A DNA stretch of 64,000 nt from assembly GCA_902702965.1 (NCBI GenBank), contig CACRXP010000558.1, positions 205,295-269,294 of the forward strand. Reading direction: 5' to 3'. This stretch comes from Spirometra erinaceieuropaei. Its lineage: Eukaryota; Platyhelminthes; Cestoda; Diphyllobothriidea; Diphyllobothriidae. The notes beneath the pieces were generated by a model, which was given only the letters and a program-made list of their open reading frames with translations, was not told the DNA's origin and ran no database searches. The first letter of the stretch is position 1. Each line of letters starts with the position of its first letter. Shown in pieces: positions 45,354 to 56,047 of the stretch. Both the position numbers and the translations under genes were made by a program.

Positions 45354-45365
45354 GTGCATGAACCC

Positions 45366-45670
45366 CACGTAACGTCTGGAGTCGTTTACCGGATCTGGTG
45401 TAGTTGCGGACAAAGCAATTATGTCGAAGAAACTGGGAGATTACTCCGTACGCGACTTACCGAGCACGCAGCAGCAATGAGGCGGGGAGACGCTAACTCT
45501 CAGGTGGCGGCACACTCGACGGGACCCGGCCATATTTTCAAATTTCAAGAGGCCGAAATCCTCGCAGGGGGTGACAACCGCGTGTGCCGCGAGCTGCTCT
45601 AGTCATAGTTCTCAGGCCCGCAATCCATCAACAAACACAATGACCTCCCGGTACCCTATTCCATACTGTG
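45366..45670 (+). pseudogene. PLE family A GIY-YIG endonuclease
   Basis: Reads GVVYRIWCSCGQSNYVEETG, RLLRTRLTEHAAAMRRGDAN, HSTGPGHIFKFQEAEILAGG and NRVCRELL, then a TAG at 45600 followed by FSGPQSINKHNDLPVPYS in register. GVVY, Y-V-x-E-T-G, Arg and Glu-His are at the expected places, with Glu where other copies have Gly in Y-V-G-E-T-G. No RT precedes it. This is the cleanest view of the family A endonuclease in the window, but the missing RT and the Gly-to-Glu change argue against function. Confidence 0.75.
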
Positions 45671-45910
45671 ATTTTCCCTGGGCAGGAGAATCAGTCATGT
45701 GGGGAGGGCGCGGGTGAGCAATTATCACGGTGACAGTGAGCCAGTTTGCAGAGCAATCGTCACACCAGCAGCCAGCACGGATGACGAAATCGCGGCAATT
45801 AACAACTCGGACTTGGACCGCCAAGCCCCCGCCGCATCAATTACAACCCCAGCGGCGATTGCGAGAACTGTTACTTGCAGTGCGCATACGGTCCCACGGC
45901 AGCCACGTGC

Positions 45911-45918
45911 TATAAATA
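45911..45918 (+). promoter_or_regulatory. TATA box upstream of tandem hammerheads
   Basis: TATAAATA in CACGTGCTATAAATACTGCA. It lies 39 bp before helix I of the first ribozyme. Confidence 0.55.
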
Positions 45919-45955
45919 CTGCACTCCTGGTGCCACCTTCACCTCTATCTGCGAA

Positions 45956-45999
45956 TGTCTCTGATGATGGATTCGAGTGAGAATCCGAAACGTCAGGCA
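45956..45999 (+). ncRNA. Hammerhead ribozyme 1 of tandem pair (best copy)
   Basis: TGTCT, CTGATGA (45961-45967), helix II GGATTC/GAATCC fully paired with a GAGTGA loop, GAAAC (45987-45991), GTC cleavage triplet, AGGCA. Helix I has 5 bp (one G-U). The ACGU palindrome is intact. The most likely active ribozyme in the window. Confidence 0.85.
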
Positions 46000-46049
46000 A
46001 ATAAACTTCTTGTTCCAGTGATCGCAGCTTCATCTTCTGATCTGCTTTT

Positions 46050-46091
46050 GTCTCTGATGATGAGTTCGAGCAGGAATCTGAAACGTCAGGC
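46050..46091 (+). ncRNA. Hammerhead ribozyme 2 of tandem pair
   Basis: GTCT, CTGATGA (46054-46060), helix II GAGTTC/GAATCT (one mismatch, two G-U), GAAACGTC (46080-46087), AGGC. Core and ACGU palindrome intact, 93 bp downstream of the first. Confidence 0.75.
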
Positions 46092-46150
46092 GAATAAAGC
46101 TCTTGCCCCAGCGACCGTATCTGCTTTATCACGACTGCTTCCTGGGACCC

Positions 46151-46599
46151 GTCTCTTCGCTTCCAATGACGACCACTAATATCATATTCTAAAAGGGTTA
46201 GGCGCGATGAGTGCTAACTACCAGTCAACTATAACTTACGATCGGGACTGGCGAGAGGGGGGAGGGGAGATTATTTGATTAAATCGAATACGCCACCAAC
46301 GTATAACACGTTTCGGCCCCTTAATTCAAGGGGCGACGTGTTGCGTATGCGATGAGTCGTCATTGCGCGAGTGGTGGCTTTAAAAAGTAGTTCTGAATCC
46401 GGATTGTGATCAGTGTTCAATAAAGATGTTGCGGCTGAACTGTGCAACAAAACGCCATCTGCTCTCGACAACCACCGACGTATCTTCGACCGAAAGAGAT
46501 CAGAGTTGCCCTTCTGGGTGCCCAAAGTATATGCATTCGCGGTTGCATGCGCATGGCGATTTGTATCTTATCGTTCAATGTTACTGAAATATAGCAAGT
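46151..46599. other. No gene recognised
   Basis: No supported feature. Confidence 0.3.
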
Positions 46600-47462
46600 A
46601 GTATTATAATAACGGATTTAGTCGAGGTTACAGAGATCGGGGTGATAATTTAGTGGACACTGCTACACAAATCCAGCTTCCTCTTAAAGACCTCGACGGA
46701 AGCCGACATAACGACATCCACAGGCAGGGCATTCCAGGCTTCTAGTACTCTGTTGGAGAAGAAGAACTTTCGTGTGTCCAGTCTGGCGCCTGTCACACGT
46801 AGTTTGAATGGATGGCCTCGTAGATTTGTGGTGGTTGCTAACTCGAAGAAGTCCCCCGGTACTAGGCTGCAGTCCTGACCGCGTATGATACGGAAGGCTT
46901 GTATCAGGTCATCCCGTAACTGCCTGTAACTCAAGGGAAAGAGATCAATGTTAGCTAACCGCGTTGCATATGGTAGTGAACCCTTCCCTACCACAAGTTT
47001 CTTTGCACGCCTTTGAACCCTTTCAAGGATGCTGAGGTCCTTCGCGGTCCAGGGTCTCCAAGCTTGGATAGTTAATTCTAGTTGCGGACGCACAAAAGTC
47101 CGAAAGACTTTAGCGAAGCAGTCTTCATCAAAGGCAGAGAAAGCCCGCTTGACAAGGTAGAGGACTGACATTGCAGACTTGGCTATCTTCGTGCAGTGCA
47201 GCGAGGGTTTGAGCGAGGTCGTAATCCATACTCCCAAGTCCTTCTGCGAGTCCACTTCTTGCAGTGGTGTACCGTTTAGGCAGTAGGCCATATGGTTCGG
47301 AGAGCGAGCTCTGCCGACTCGTAGGATATTGCACTTTTTCTCGTTGAACGGCAGAAGCCAGGTCTTTGACCATTGTTGGAGTCGGTTTAGGTTCGCCTGC
47401 AGATGCTCTTCGTCATCTGCAGTTCGCTGACCTAGAGTGGAGATTTCCGGTCGACTATTCAC
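46600..47462 (-). pseudogene. CR1-type LINE, 3' end of ORF2, 5' truncated
   Basis: The minus strand encodes the C-terminal RT thumb and tail: HLQANLNRLQQWSKTWLLPF, NEKKCNILRVGR, KDLGVWITTSLKPS, LERVQRRAKKLVVG, LFPLSYRQLRDDLIQAFRII and NRVLEAWNALPVDVV. This parallels the 59.7-60.6 kb LINE (WSNRWLLKFNVSKC, RDLGVWTTTNLSPS, LEKVQRRATKMV, LFPLSYRQINCSLLWTFRIV, RPWNSLPSEIV) but is a different subfamily. The catalytic YADD/FADD region is missing, since homology starts just after it. The open frame (270 codons, 47462-46650) is intact, so truncation is probably from incomplete reverse transcription, typical for LINEs. Confidence 0.85.
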
Positions 47463-48189
47463 TTGGGAGCCGGAAAGGATATTTTCCTAGTCTATCATCT
47501 TCACACATTCCGTTGAGTTTTTTCTATGACGACGATTGCACCTACAGCCCCACTTGGTTGACATCTTATGGCATGCTTACTATAACAATTTCAGTAGGCA
47601 TGGTTACGATGGTTTGCCATGTATGAGGATACGACACGTGCCTTTTGATATTACTTTAGCATGGGGACGGCAGAACCAATTTTCATCGATTTCATTCCTG
47701 CCTTGACAGTTTGTTCGATCTAGCGTAGCAGAAGACGCCCATTACCCCAAAATTTTCTTTGTCTATCGCCACCGGATGGACATTTCCTACTACGAAACAT
47801 AATCACTGTCTAACGCTATCCAGACATGTTCCAAGTGCTGCTTAAGAATCCAAATGTTGTTACTTTTTATGGCAGGGTGATTAATTGGAGTATCACTCAT
47901 CGACAGACCGCTGCTGGAATTGCGTCATCGCCCGAACTTTTCCATAGGATTCTCGCCGTACATTCTCAACTGTCTCTTAAAGAGGCGACAGACTATCAAG
48001 GCCAGCATTTGTTTCTACTTGGCATGGTCGGTTAGTCGTTTTTTCAAAAAAACAGCTGATTGGCATCTGTGGGCGCAACCTCGAAAGCTCCATTATCTGC
48101 GATCTCTCCAGCAGTTGGGTTGTGACGTCGGAAGTGAGCAGTGTCTATTGTCAGGGGTCAGAACAGTTCTGTCGACAGAGACAAGGGGG
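47463..48189. other. No gene recognised
   Basis: No supported feature. Confidence 0.3.
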
Positions 48190-48583
48190 AATGGATGTCA
48201 GTCTCTGGGTTATTAGCCGTCGTCAGCCAGGTATACCTAGTTCCGAGACGTGCAACCACTGTGCCCCGATCCCGCAACGTGTTAGCTGGAAGTCAATCGC
48301 TCGAACCCCTGAGCTATGGGTTGGTTGTCCTGTCGGTTACGATCAGATATGTGCAACGGTAGATGAAAGCTCACTGATCGTGCTACGGAGGAATTCACTC
48401 GTCCCGTTGTGCCTTGAGGCCCTCTCTCTCTCGAATCCCGTCAGCGGCCGCGCAACGGCCCGTAATATAGGCTTTTATCACGCGCCGCTGTGCGGCTGCT
48501 GGCGAGTTTCGAGGGAGTGTCCCAAGGCACAACGGGACAAGTGAATTCCGTAGCACGATCAGTGAAATCCCCTCTACTATTGT
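48190..48583. mobile_element. SINE pair in inverted arrangement
   Basis: Left half minus: TTATTAGCCGTCGTCAGCCA and CCCCTGAGCTATGGGTTGG. Right half: CACTGATCGTGCTACGGAGG and, inverted, AATTCCGTAGCACGATCAGT around an interior with CGCCGCTGTGCGGCTGCTGG and AAGGCACAACGGGACAAGTG. Same layout as 40395-40740. Confidence 0.65.
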
Positions 48584-48584
48584 A

Positions 48585-49579
48585 CAGTGCGTGGCCTATC
48601 TCATGAAATGTTGGCTGAACTTCTGAAATGCGTTTTCGATTAGGGAGGATTACTTGGTCGCGGTTGTAACACTGATTATCTTAAGGCATACTCTTATAAC
48701 ATTTTGGACTCGGCAGGATGTCGGCTTTTAAATGCACTTCTTTTGAATCACCTGTAGAAAGCGTGCGCGGTAAAAAATGACTACTTAAATAGCCTGCATT
48801 TTTCCCATTGATTTTCGATGGTCTTTGAAATTCAAATATATTTTATAGAAACCACAAACAAAAATATGCTTTCTTTTAGTCAATCAATAGAGAACCACGT
48901 CTTCCTTATATTTTATACTTAAGAAAGTAGTATAATTAGGTTTTAAAAAGTTTTCTAATTGCCGAAATATTTGGAGCCTGATCATTCGTTGCATTAGCGC
49001 TTAGTGATTACACTTTACAAGGTGCATGCGTTTCGCGTAAAGAAAATCCCATATTTTTCTATGTCATTAAAGAGATATCGTACAGGGTCCATAGAATTTT
49101 GCAATGGATGCGGACCATGTTGTACATTTCATGAGGAGCAGTGGTAAACGGCCAGGTACGATGCTATGTGAATGGACATATCGCGGTCTTAAAAAGTCTC
49201 ATAATTAGAAAACTTTTTTAAAACCTAATTATACTCCTTTCTTAAGTATAAAATATAAAGAAGACGTGATTCTCTATTGATTGACCAAAAGAAAGCATAT
49301 TTTTGTTTATGGTTTCTATAAAATATATTTGAATTTCCACGACCATCGAAAATCAATGGGAAAAATGCATGCTATTTAAGTAGTCATTTTTTACCGAGCA
49401 CGCTTTCTACAGGTGATTGAAAAGAAGTGCATTTAAAAGCCGACATCCTGCCGAGTCAAAAATGTTATAAGAGTATGCCTTAAAATAATCAGTATTACAA
49501 CCGCGACCAAGTAATCCTTCCTAATCGAAACCGCATTTCAGAATTTCAGCCAACATTTCATGAGATAGGTCACGCACTG
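48585..49579. mobile_element. MITE family B, copy 2, both ends present
   Basis: TA on both sides (48583-48584 and 49580-49581), ends CAGTGCGTGGCCTATCTC and GAGATAGGTCACGCACTG, 995 bp. The arms are highly complementary, so the copy looks young. Confidence 0.85.
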
Positions 49580-49604
49580 TATGTTATCGATCACAAGCGA
49601 TAAA

Positions 49605-49815
49605 ACAACGCGCCTGCGGCTCTGTGGTTAGAGGCGCTGGACTTTCAACCAACAGGTCACGCGCTCGAGCCCCAGTTGGTCAAAAATGACCATCCCAGTC
49701 TGCCCTGTCTTTACAGCTTATGCTATTCTGCCGCTTTGCGGCTGTTGACGGTGCTCGAGATAGACCCTCAGGGCACAAGGGGACGAGCGAGTTCCGTAAC
49801 GCGACCAGTTAACCT
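49605..49815 (+). mobile_element. tRNA-derived SINE, nearly complete
   Basis: Head: CTCTGTGGTTAGAGGCGCTG (A box), TTTCAACCAACAGGTC, GCGCTCGAGCCCC (B box). Body: AAATGACCATCCCAGTC, TGCCGCTTTGCGGCTGTTG. Tail: CGAGTTCCGTAACGCGACCA. It lies 24 bp right of MITE B copy 2. Confidence 0.7.
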
Positions 49816-50829
49816 TCCCCCCCCCCACCATTTTTACGGACTAATTTGATAATCGAGAGGAAGTCCTTTCCTTCAGTGCAGTCCCCATATCCTTCTACAT
49901 TGTAAGTCATTCAGCTATCTTCTCTCTCTCAGTCTACGCTACGCCAGGCATCGGCATCGAAAGAGTGCCGTTTTGTTCACTTTGATCTTCATGCTGACAT
50001 TTTCAGTACGTATCGAGATACTGGATTTTAACACCGTCGTCTTTCACTCATTGTCAGGGTGCGGATCCAAGGCCCATGAGCGTGTCTCGTGTGGGCCTAA
50101 AATGAAAGGAATCCACTCCCGTTACAGCTGTTTACGTCTTGGCCCCTTCCGCTTTCTGCACAGATGTGAAAGATGTAGGCAAGTTTTCATAGAAAGTCCC
50201 TCTACACTGACACGGTCCGTCGTTCGGAGGGCCGTTTACGAATTTCTCAACGCAGAGTAGTCACCTCATTATAATGAGACCATCAATAAGACTCTGCGAA
50301 AAGGAACGATTTTGGCCGACGATGTCGTTTTGCATGTCAAGAACGACTGCAGACCGTTCTTAAGGACACCTACTTGCTTACTCTTGCTTCGTTCTACTGT
50401 TCTTATTTGTAGAAGCTGGCCTCATCGAGAACCGCGACAACCATCTTTTACCGAGTCAGCTTGCGAAAAACCAGGTCTATCCATCCTTCAGTTCGGACGG
50501 CCGTTGGGGTCTTTCAAAAGGTAACATCTATTCGAGGCCATCTGAACGTATCTTGGCAGTCATACCAGTCGTTAACTGACCCGGTACGAAGGTGGGTACT
50601 TAGTCAAATGCTGCCAGGACTTCAGGCAGTGTGGAAGTGTCCCCAACTGTCTTGACGAACGCGACAAACCCCTGAGGGATCGGCTAACGGGACCAGAGGT
50701 GATAAGATCACTTCCAGCTAAAAACATGTCCGCGAAAATGGCTTCCACTTTCAGAATCACAGGGGAAATGAAACGGAATAAGCATAAGTTATGCAGATTA
50801 AGTGGCGTATGAACTTTTCGGTATTGCAT
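49816..50829. other. No gene recognised
   Basis: Begins with a poly-C tract (49819-49826). No supported gene. Confidence 0.3.
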
Positions 50830-50975
50830 CTACTAGCAGCGGAGACTGGGATGGCCGTTTTTGACTTATTAACCGTCCTCTGCCAGCCGCGCCTCTCCCC
50901 CCCCCCCAGAACATGAAAATCATCCCGTGCCTCAATGGCAGAGCGTCGAACTGTTTGGTAAGGATTAAGTATGTC
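50830..50975 (-). mobile_element. SINE fragment (minus)
   Basis: GAGACTGGGATGGCCGTTTT, TTATTAACCGTCCTCTGCCA and CAATGGCAGAGCGTCGAAC correspond in reverse to the SINE body and head, with a poly-C expansion at 50896-50907. Confidence 0.5.
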
Positions 50976-51808
50976 CGCGGTGTAAGAGAATGCCAACTGT
51001 TGTTTGGCAAATTCACCAGCCTTTCGACACTCCTGCTTCACCGGCAGATGTAGGCATTCAGCCTACCACTATTTTTAGTATTCTTTACTGCCTAACTGCT
51101 CTCCATGCGGTAATTTTTTAAAAAATAGAGTTTTTCCTCTCACTAAAGAATTACGTGCGGGGAGTGCAGAATAATGAACCGGTGTAGACATTTTAACAGC
51201 ACCGGCTGAACGAATATCATCCTGCCAACGAAGGGCCAACCAAAAACCCTGCAGAACAGCAGCCCCCTTGAAAAATATAGCCGGCGGTTCTGCATGGTTT
51301 TTCCTTGCCGCGTGCATACACTTAGTCCTTACCAACCAATTGACGCTCAATGTTCAAGGAACTCGAACTCAAGCCCCAGGTCACGCAAAAAACCAGGGAC
51401 TGGGTTTCACCGGCCAACGGCGCCTGGCAATCTCCCCATGCCTTCGTTTGGACTCCTTGATTTACTTCGAAATGTAAATAAACATCAACTTCCACAAAGA
51501 CGGGGCTCTTAGGGACAGCGACCCAGCCATCGAATATCTCAAGCTTACGCTTTCTGTCCTCGCACTGAACGCTATGACTTCATTGGTAATCCGTCCCCGC
51601 CCCGACACGCACGTGATACGTGCTCGCTCGACGCGATCGATACATAACGATCGATCAGATCCGACTGGTCGGCCACACGGCGGCAAACCAACCACGCAAC
51701 GCCTCAGTCCCTCGCAAATGGAAAACTACTACCCTGTCTGTCCTGCCATCCCACAAAATATTTGCCCGATAAACTTTCTGCCAACGGGCCTGCTCGGAAC
51801 TGTACCAG
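50976..51808. other. No gene recognised
   Basis: No supported feature. Confidence 0.3.
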
Positions 51809-51887
51809 NNNNNNNNNNNNNNNNNNNNNNNNNNNNNNNNNNNNNNNNNNNNNNNNNNNNNNNNNNNNNNNNNNNNNNNNNNNNNNN
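51809..51887. other. Assembly gap (79 N)
   Basis: Run of N. Confidence 0.99.
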
Positions 51888-53429
51888 TCGCGCGAATCGC
51901 GCTCTCCATCGGTCCCAGTTTTGATCGGCCGATCCTGTCCGTTAGAAAGTCGCACATATCAGCAAGATCGTGGGTGGTTTTAGCGACTGCGATGTGAGAG
52001 AGTCATATGTTCCGCAGACGGCGTCATCCTCGATCCAGGCGTATTCATCATTCACTCGCAACTAGCATCGGTCGACTAAACCACGTTTGAGGACTAGTAG
52101 CGATCCCATGTGGACGTGATCAAGAGGAAGGGAGTGAACCCCAAAAGTACACACTCCCTCGACCAATGTGCTAAACGCTGTAACTACATATCCTAGGAGG
52201 CGGTTCCAACAACGCGCCTTGCAGTACTTGGTTGCAATTTGTGCCAGGGCATCTGATCGTCGTTGATATAGTTTGGGTTGTGGGGAATGTATGGATGAGT
52301 TAATTCAGCATGCCAGTGAATAACCAAGTCACTTTCTTCCACCCCGTGAACAACTGTACTCGCGTTCTATCTCCTATAATCGGTAATATGTAAGGTCACA
52401 CGGGCGTGGTATATACCGTTCACTGCTGACTGCGGAGCCAAAATGAGAGTTTCCACATTTTCGTGGAACCTCAGGCTTCAGCACGCACACTAGCGTTTGG
52501 GCCAGGCATTCAACAACTATCTGGACCCAGGCTCAAACATAAGATGTGCCAACATCTGGGGTTTGCGTAGTACCGGCTGATGACAGCTAAAGAGTCGTAA
52601 GCGGCCGTTTTGGTCCTCTCCTAGATTTTAGTGGTCGTGCGGTCAATAACCTTCAAAATCGGCATTCCCGATTTCGCCCTTTAATCAAGATAAATCGATG
52701 AACATCACTTTTATGCAATACTGAACCGCTGTTAATATTAAAACTCCTAATCTTTCCCCCTTAAACAAAGTCACAATTTTAATCTAAGCAAGCTTTCACT
52801 TCTTTACACCCTTGGTGATCTTCCTAACGTAAAGACCACAGTCCCCTTTCCCTTAAGATTGCCAACGTCTTGACCTACCTAGATAGGCGGGTTCTGTGGG
52901 CAACTTCTAACTTCCACTGCTCTTGGATTTCGGTTGTGGATTTTCTGAGGCAAAAAGACCTCTTACGCGTAGTAAAACCTATTATTTTGGATGAACCTTT
53001 TTATTAACTGAGATTGACTTGATTTTTGCCTATCGGGGCGGTTCTGTCTCCCCAGACCAAGCCGATTCTCCTACTGCCACCGCCCGTTAGCTGACTATCC
53101 ATGTATTATCAGTACTGGAATATTTAGTGCCTATTTCCTAACTGGGGATATATTGTAGGTTACGTAGCCAAATACAGACATTTTGCGAACGCCTTAAACC
53201 ATTACCTTATGCACCGAGATATGTAAACTATATGAAAGTAACCTAGGACTGGTCCTAGTAAGATGGCACAAATTAGGGCTGTTCCTTTTGAGACGAAACT
53301 CAACTTACTGCTTTGCCTGAGGAAGGGCATTTGACAATCGCTGCTGCAATCATCTTTCATCTCGGTCTTTTTTCCGACCCGACGGAACGACTTAGTTTGC
53401 GATCATTGTACGGCAGTTGGATCGTCGTT
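51888..53429. other. No gene recognised; weak SINE remnant near 52565-52615
   Basis: Only TACCGGCTGATGACAGCTAA followed by GCGGCCGTTTTGG recalls the SINE body. Otherwise nothing supported. Confidence 0.3.
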
Positions 53430-53865
53430 GCTGACGATATCCGCCGTGTGCTCCACAGCAAGGTGACTGGCGCCGCATCTACCGCACTCTTTCCTCCTAC
53501 CCCTTCACCCGGACCCGGTCTCAAGACATAGTCGGGAAGACTGAAGGTTGGGGAGGACACAAATGGTTGGCGCGGCCGAGCACACGCCTAGGCGTACCAC
53601 CAAATTTTCTGATCCACAACAAAAACTCGGCCAGGATTTTAACTAACAACAACACCCCAACAAGGGTCAGAGGAACGAGGATGATGACTGGGCAGCCATG
53701 TCCACCACCTGTATACCCAGCGGGAGCGCAAGCGCATCTACCGGCAGGGAACCAGGTGTCGGAGAACTGTCAGTGCATACCTGGCTGCAAGGGCCATGGC
53801 TTGCTGAAGCATGGAATAGCAGGCGCACGCAGACATTAGAGCCTGGACCATCGCCCTGCATCGTA
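53430..53865 (+). repeat. Dispersed repeat C, long copy
   Basis: CGTGTGCTCCACAGCAAGGT, GCCGCATCTACCGCACTC, CCCGGTCTCAAGACATAG, GGTTGGCGCGGCCGAG, then ATTTTAACTAACAACAACAC, GGGCAGCCATGTCCACCACC, GAGCGCAAGCGCATCTACCG and CAGTGCATACCTGGCTGCAA. With 9165-9665 this defines the family at about 450-500 bp. Confidence 0.65.
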
Positions 53866-54189
53866 TTATTAGTATTACGGCCATTGTAAAAACTGTCGAA
53901 CTGTATATCATACTTTCCTAGTTCTAGTTGTTGTCAATACTCCCATTCGGTTGCACGATGGCACATCTGTGGAAAACAGCGAAAGCTGGGAAGAAGTTTA
54001 TTCTTATTACCTAAATTTTGTTGATAACTCAAGTTGAAATTGTGGATTTACCGGCGGGCGGCAACCAAGAAGTTTCCTCGGGGCTCGTGGACTTTTTCTA
54101 GGCGTAAAAATGTCTTACGAGTAACATCGAAAATGACGACCAGTGAATAAGCATTATAAACAAAACAAGGTGGAATTGGAATGTGCAAT

Positions 54190-54892
54190 GACGAGGACAG
54201 TGATGGCACGGGAGTTGATAGACTACGCCCGACTGCTCACCTCCGTCCAGTCGATCTTTCATTTTCGTGAATCTGCCACGCATGGTAGCCGCCGGATGAT
54301 GGGCGGTGCCCACGCCTAACTCTATCGCAATGCATCCTGTGGCCTCGGACACATTCCTTATGTACGGTAGGGAGCGCCAAATTGTTGGTCTCTCTCTTCT
54401 ATTTGTCCGTCGTGGGTGTGTGCGTATGCAGCGGCTGATGAAACTACTTGGGTAGCCGTTCTTTTTCAATTGGTCCCTGAGATGCCGTATTTCTTGCATC
54501 CTTCCTTCGGGTTCCCTACAGTGAGTTTTTATCCGGTCGAAAAGCGCCCTCACACAGCCCCGTTTGTGCACTAAAGGGTGGTTGCTATGATAGTTGAGGA
54601 CCTGGGTTTCAATGGTCGCCTTTATGTACACTGGAATGTTGATTTTACCATCAGGTGTGCACGTGACGGGCACGTCAAGGAAGGGTAATTTCTCGGCCTC
54701 CTCGTCTTTTCTTGTAAACTGAATGTCGAGAAAGATGCTGTTAAGCAGGCCTTGAAAACCCGGTAGCCCGTCCTTTTCAATAACGACGAATTTATCGTCA
54801 GCGTATCGACGCCAAAACGCCTCCGCCTCTAAAGATGTTTCAGATAGGCCGATATGAATGACCCGCCATAGAAGCCATACTAAATTGTGCAC
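54190..54892 (-). pseudogene. PLE family B relative: RT C-terminal part and start of endonuclease
   Basis: The minus strand reads FWRRYADDKFVVIEKDGL (motif C with YADD), PGFQGLLNSIFLDIQFT, EKLPFLDVPVTCTPDGKINI, LNYHSNHPLVHKRGCVRALF, NGYPSSFISRCIRTHPRRTN, SLPYIRNVSEATG, then GEQSGVVYQLPCHHCPRH, where the GIY-YIG domain begins and then breaks off at about 54190. The frame is continuous from RT to endonuclease, with Gln where the 11.6 kb copy has a stop. Motifs A and B are missing upstream, so the copy is truncated at both ends. Confidence 0.8.
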
Positions 54893-54894
54893 GG

Positions 54895-55239
54895 CGTTTG
54901 CGTTTAGAGGTGACCCAGGTTGGTTTTCATGTTGACAGGGATTTCCGCCTGTGTTCAGTCAAATTCAGTGTAGCCAGGTTTAGCTTCAAGTTCGTTCCAG
55001 GGACTGTTTTCTGGCAATGCAACTTGCCTATGTCAACCATCAGCTCCGAATGAAACAAATATTTCTACTAATGGAAGAGAATATGCGCATCCCAGGTTCT
55101 TGTTTAAAAGAAGACGAAGGCACGATCACTGGGGCAGGGGAGGACTACGCCAATACGCCAGGTCTAGTTTCTGCTGCCTGGCCCACAATTGTCCTAAAGG
55201 GCTAGGAACATTTGCTCAAATGACACACTGAATGAGGAA
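54895..55239. other. No gene recognised
   Basis: No supported feature. Confidence 0.3.
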
Positions 55240-55745
55240 CTTTCACGACCAAATGAACCTCTGCTTAACCGTTGATGTCCTGCACGTCTCATCCACAAGT
55301 ACAGCAACTCCAGACGGCCAAAATTGACAGAACAATTAGTTCCGAAAAAGCCCGTTTTTATATCCTTGCCATTTAAGGACGACAATATTTTAAATACCAT
55401 CAAAGGACGACTGCGTTCCATCATTGAAAGGACATACAATGCAGCCGAACTCTTATTATACAGTCCTACTAAGCTTCTTCCAATTCCATGGGCTAAGGAG
55501 GGCTTGCCAATGCACGCCACTTCAAATTTGAGTCGTATCCCCAGCTCTCCTAGTTTTCGTCGAATTTACGTGATAGTATAGGGCAGACTGAACGTCGCGT
55601 GGAAATAAATTGCGAACCGACAACGTATCTTTCGGATTTCGATTACAAGTACACCAACTCGAAAGTTCTATCATTACTGGAATTTTCGGATCTCGACGTT
55701 ATTTCCCACGGTATCAGGAGGAAGATTCTACCCGAATTCTTCAAG
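55240..55745 (+). pseudogene. PLE lineage D, RT C-terminus and GIY-YIG start
   Basis: Reads CPARLIHKYSNSRRPKLTEQ, KKPVFISLPFKDDNILNTIK, GRLRSIIERTYNAAELLLYS, LPIPWAKEGLPMHATSN, then in another frame IGQTERRVEIN. From memory, Neptune/Poseidon-type PLEs have FISLPF-x-G-D, R-T-Y-N-A and HATS before the endonuclease C-S-C..YIG-x-T-E-R. Frame changes and stops (for example before CPARL) make it non-functional. Same lineage as 42430-43560, opposite strand. Confidence 0.6.
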
Positions 55746-55841
55746 GAACAGCACCACTGATTAGTCTTCTCATTCGCACCGGTGAAGTATACCACAAATT
55801 CTCCATCAAAAGATATTTGCAATCGTCCGACATCTGAACAA

Positions 55842-55859
55842 GTCTCCCAATAGGGAGAC
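55842..55859 (+). repeat. Perfect short hairpin
   Basis: GTCTCCC-AATA-GGGAGAC, a 7-bp stem and 4-nt loop, 20 bp before the GAGCTC cluster. Could be a structural element of the LINE leader; no function shown. Confidence 0.5.
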
Positions 55860-55879
55860 CCGTGGTTGGGTAAGCGCTG

Positions 55880-56047
55880 GAGCTCGTTTTTTGGAGCTCG
55901 GGCCAAGCTCGGAACGACCTCGCTAGCCCGTTTTTCAGAGCTCATTTTGGGCTCGTTTTCGCGAGCTCCGTATGAGCTCTATTCGCTGACCATTTCAGAG
56001 CTCCAGAAGAGCTCGCCTGCCTCGCAAAACGAGCTCCGTGCGAGCTC
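55880..56047. repeat. Cluster of nine GAGCTC palindromes
   Basis: GAGCTC starts at 55880, 55894, 55938, 55963, 55974, 55998, 56009, 56031 and 56042, plus near matches (AAGCTC, GGGCTC). Spacing is irregular (11-44 bp). It sits upstream of the CR1 ORF1 and may be part of its 5' UTR. Confidence 0.75.

Larger units (their letters stand above)
45671..46150 (+). mobile_element. PLE family A 3' UTR, promoter and tandem ribozyme leader
   Basis: 3' UTR (to 45910), TATA box, a first hammerhead, 50 bp of leader with ATAAACTTCTTGTTCCAGTG, a second hammerhead, then a second leader with ATAAAGCTCTTGCCCCAGCG and CTGCTTCCTGGGACCCGTCT. It ends near 46150 without reaching an RT. Confidence 0.7.
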
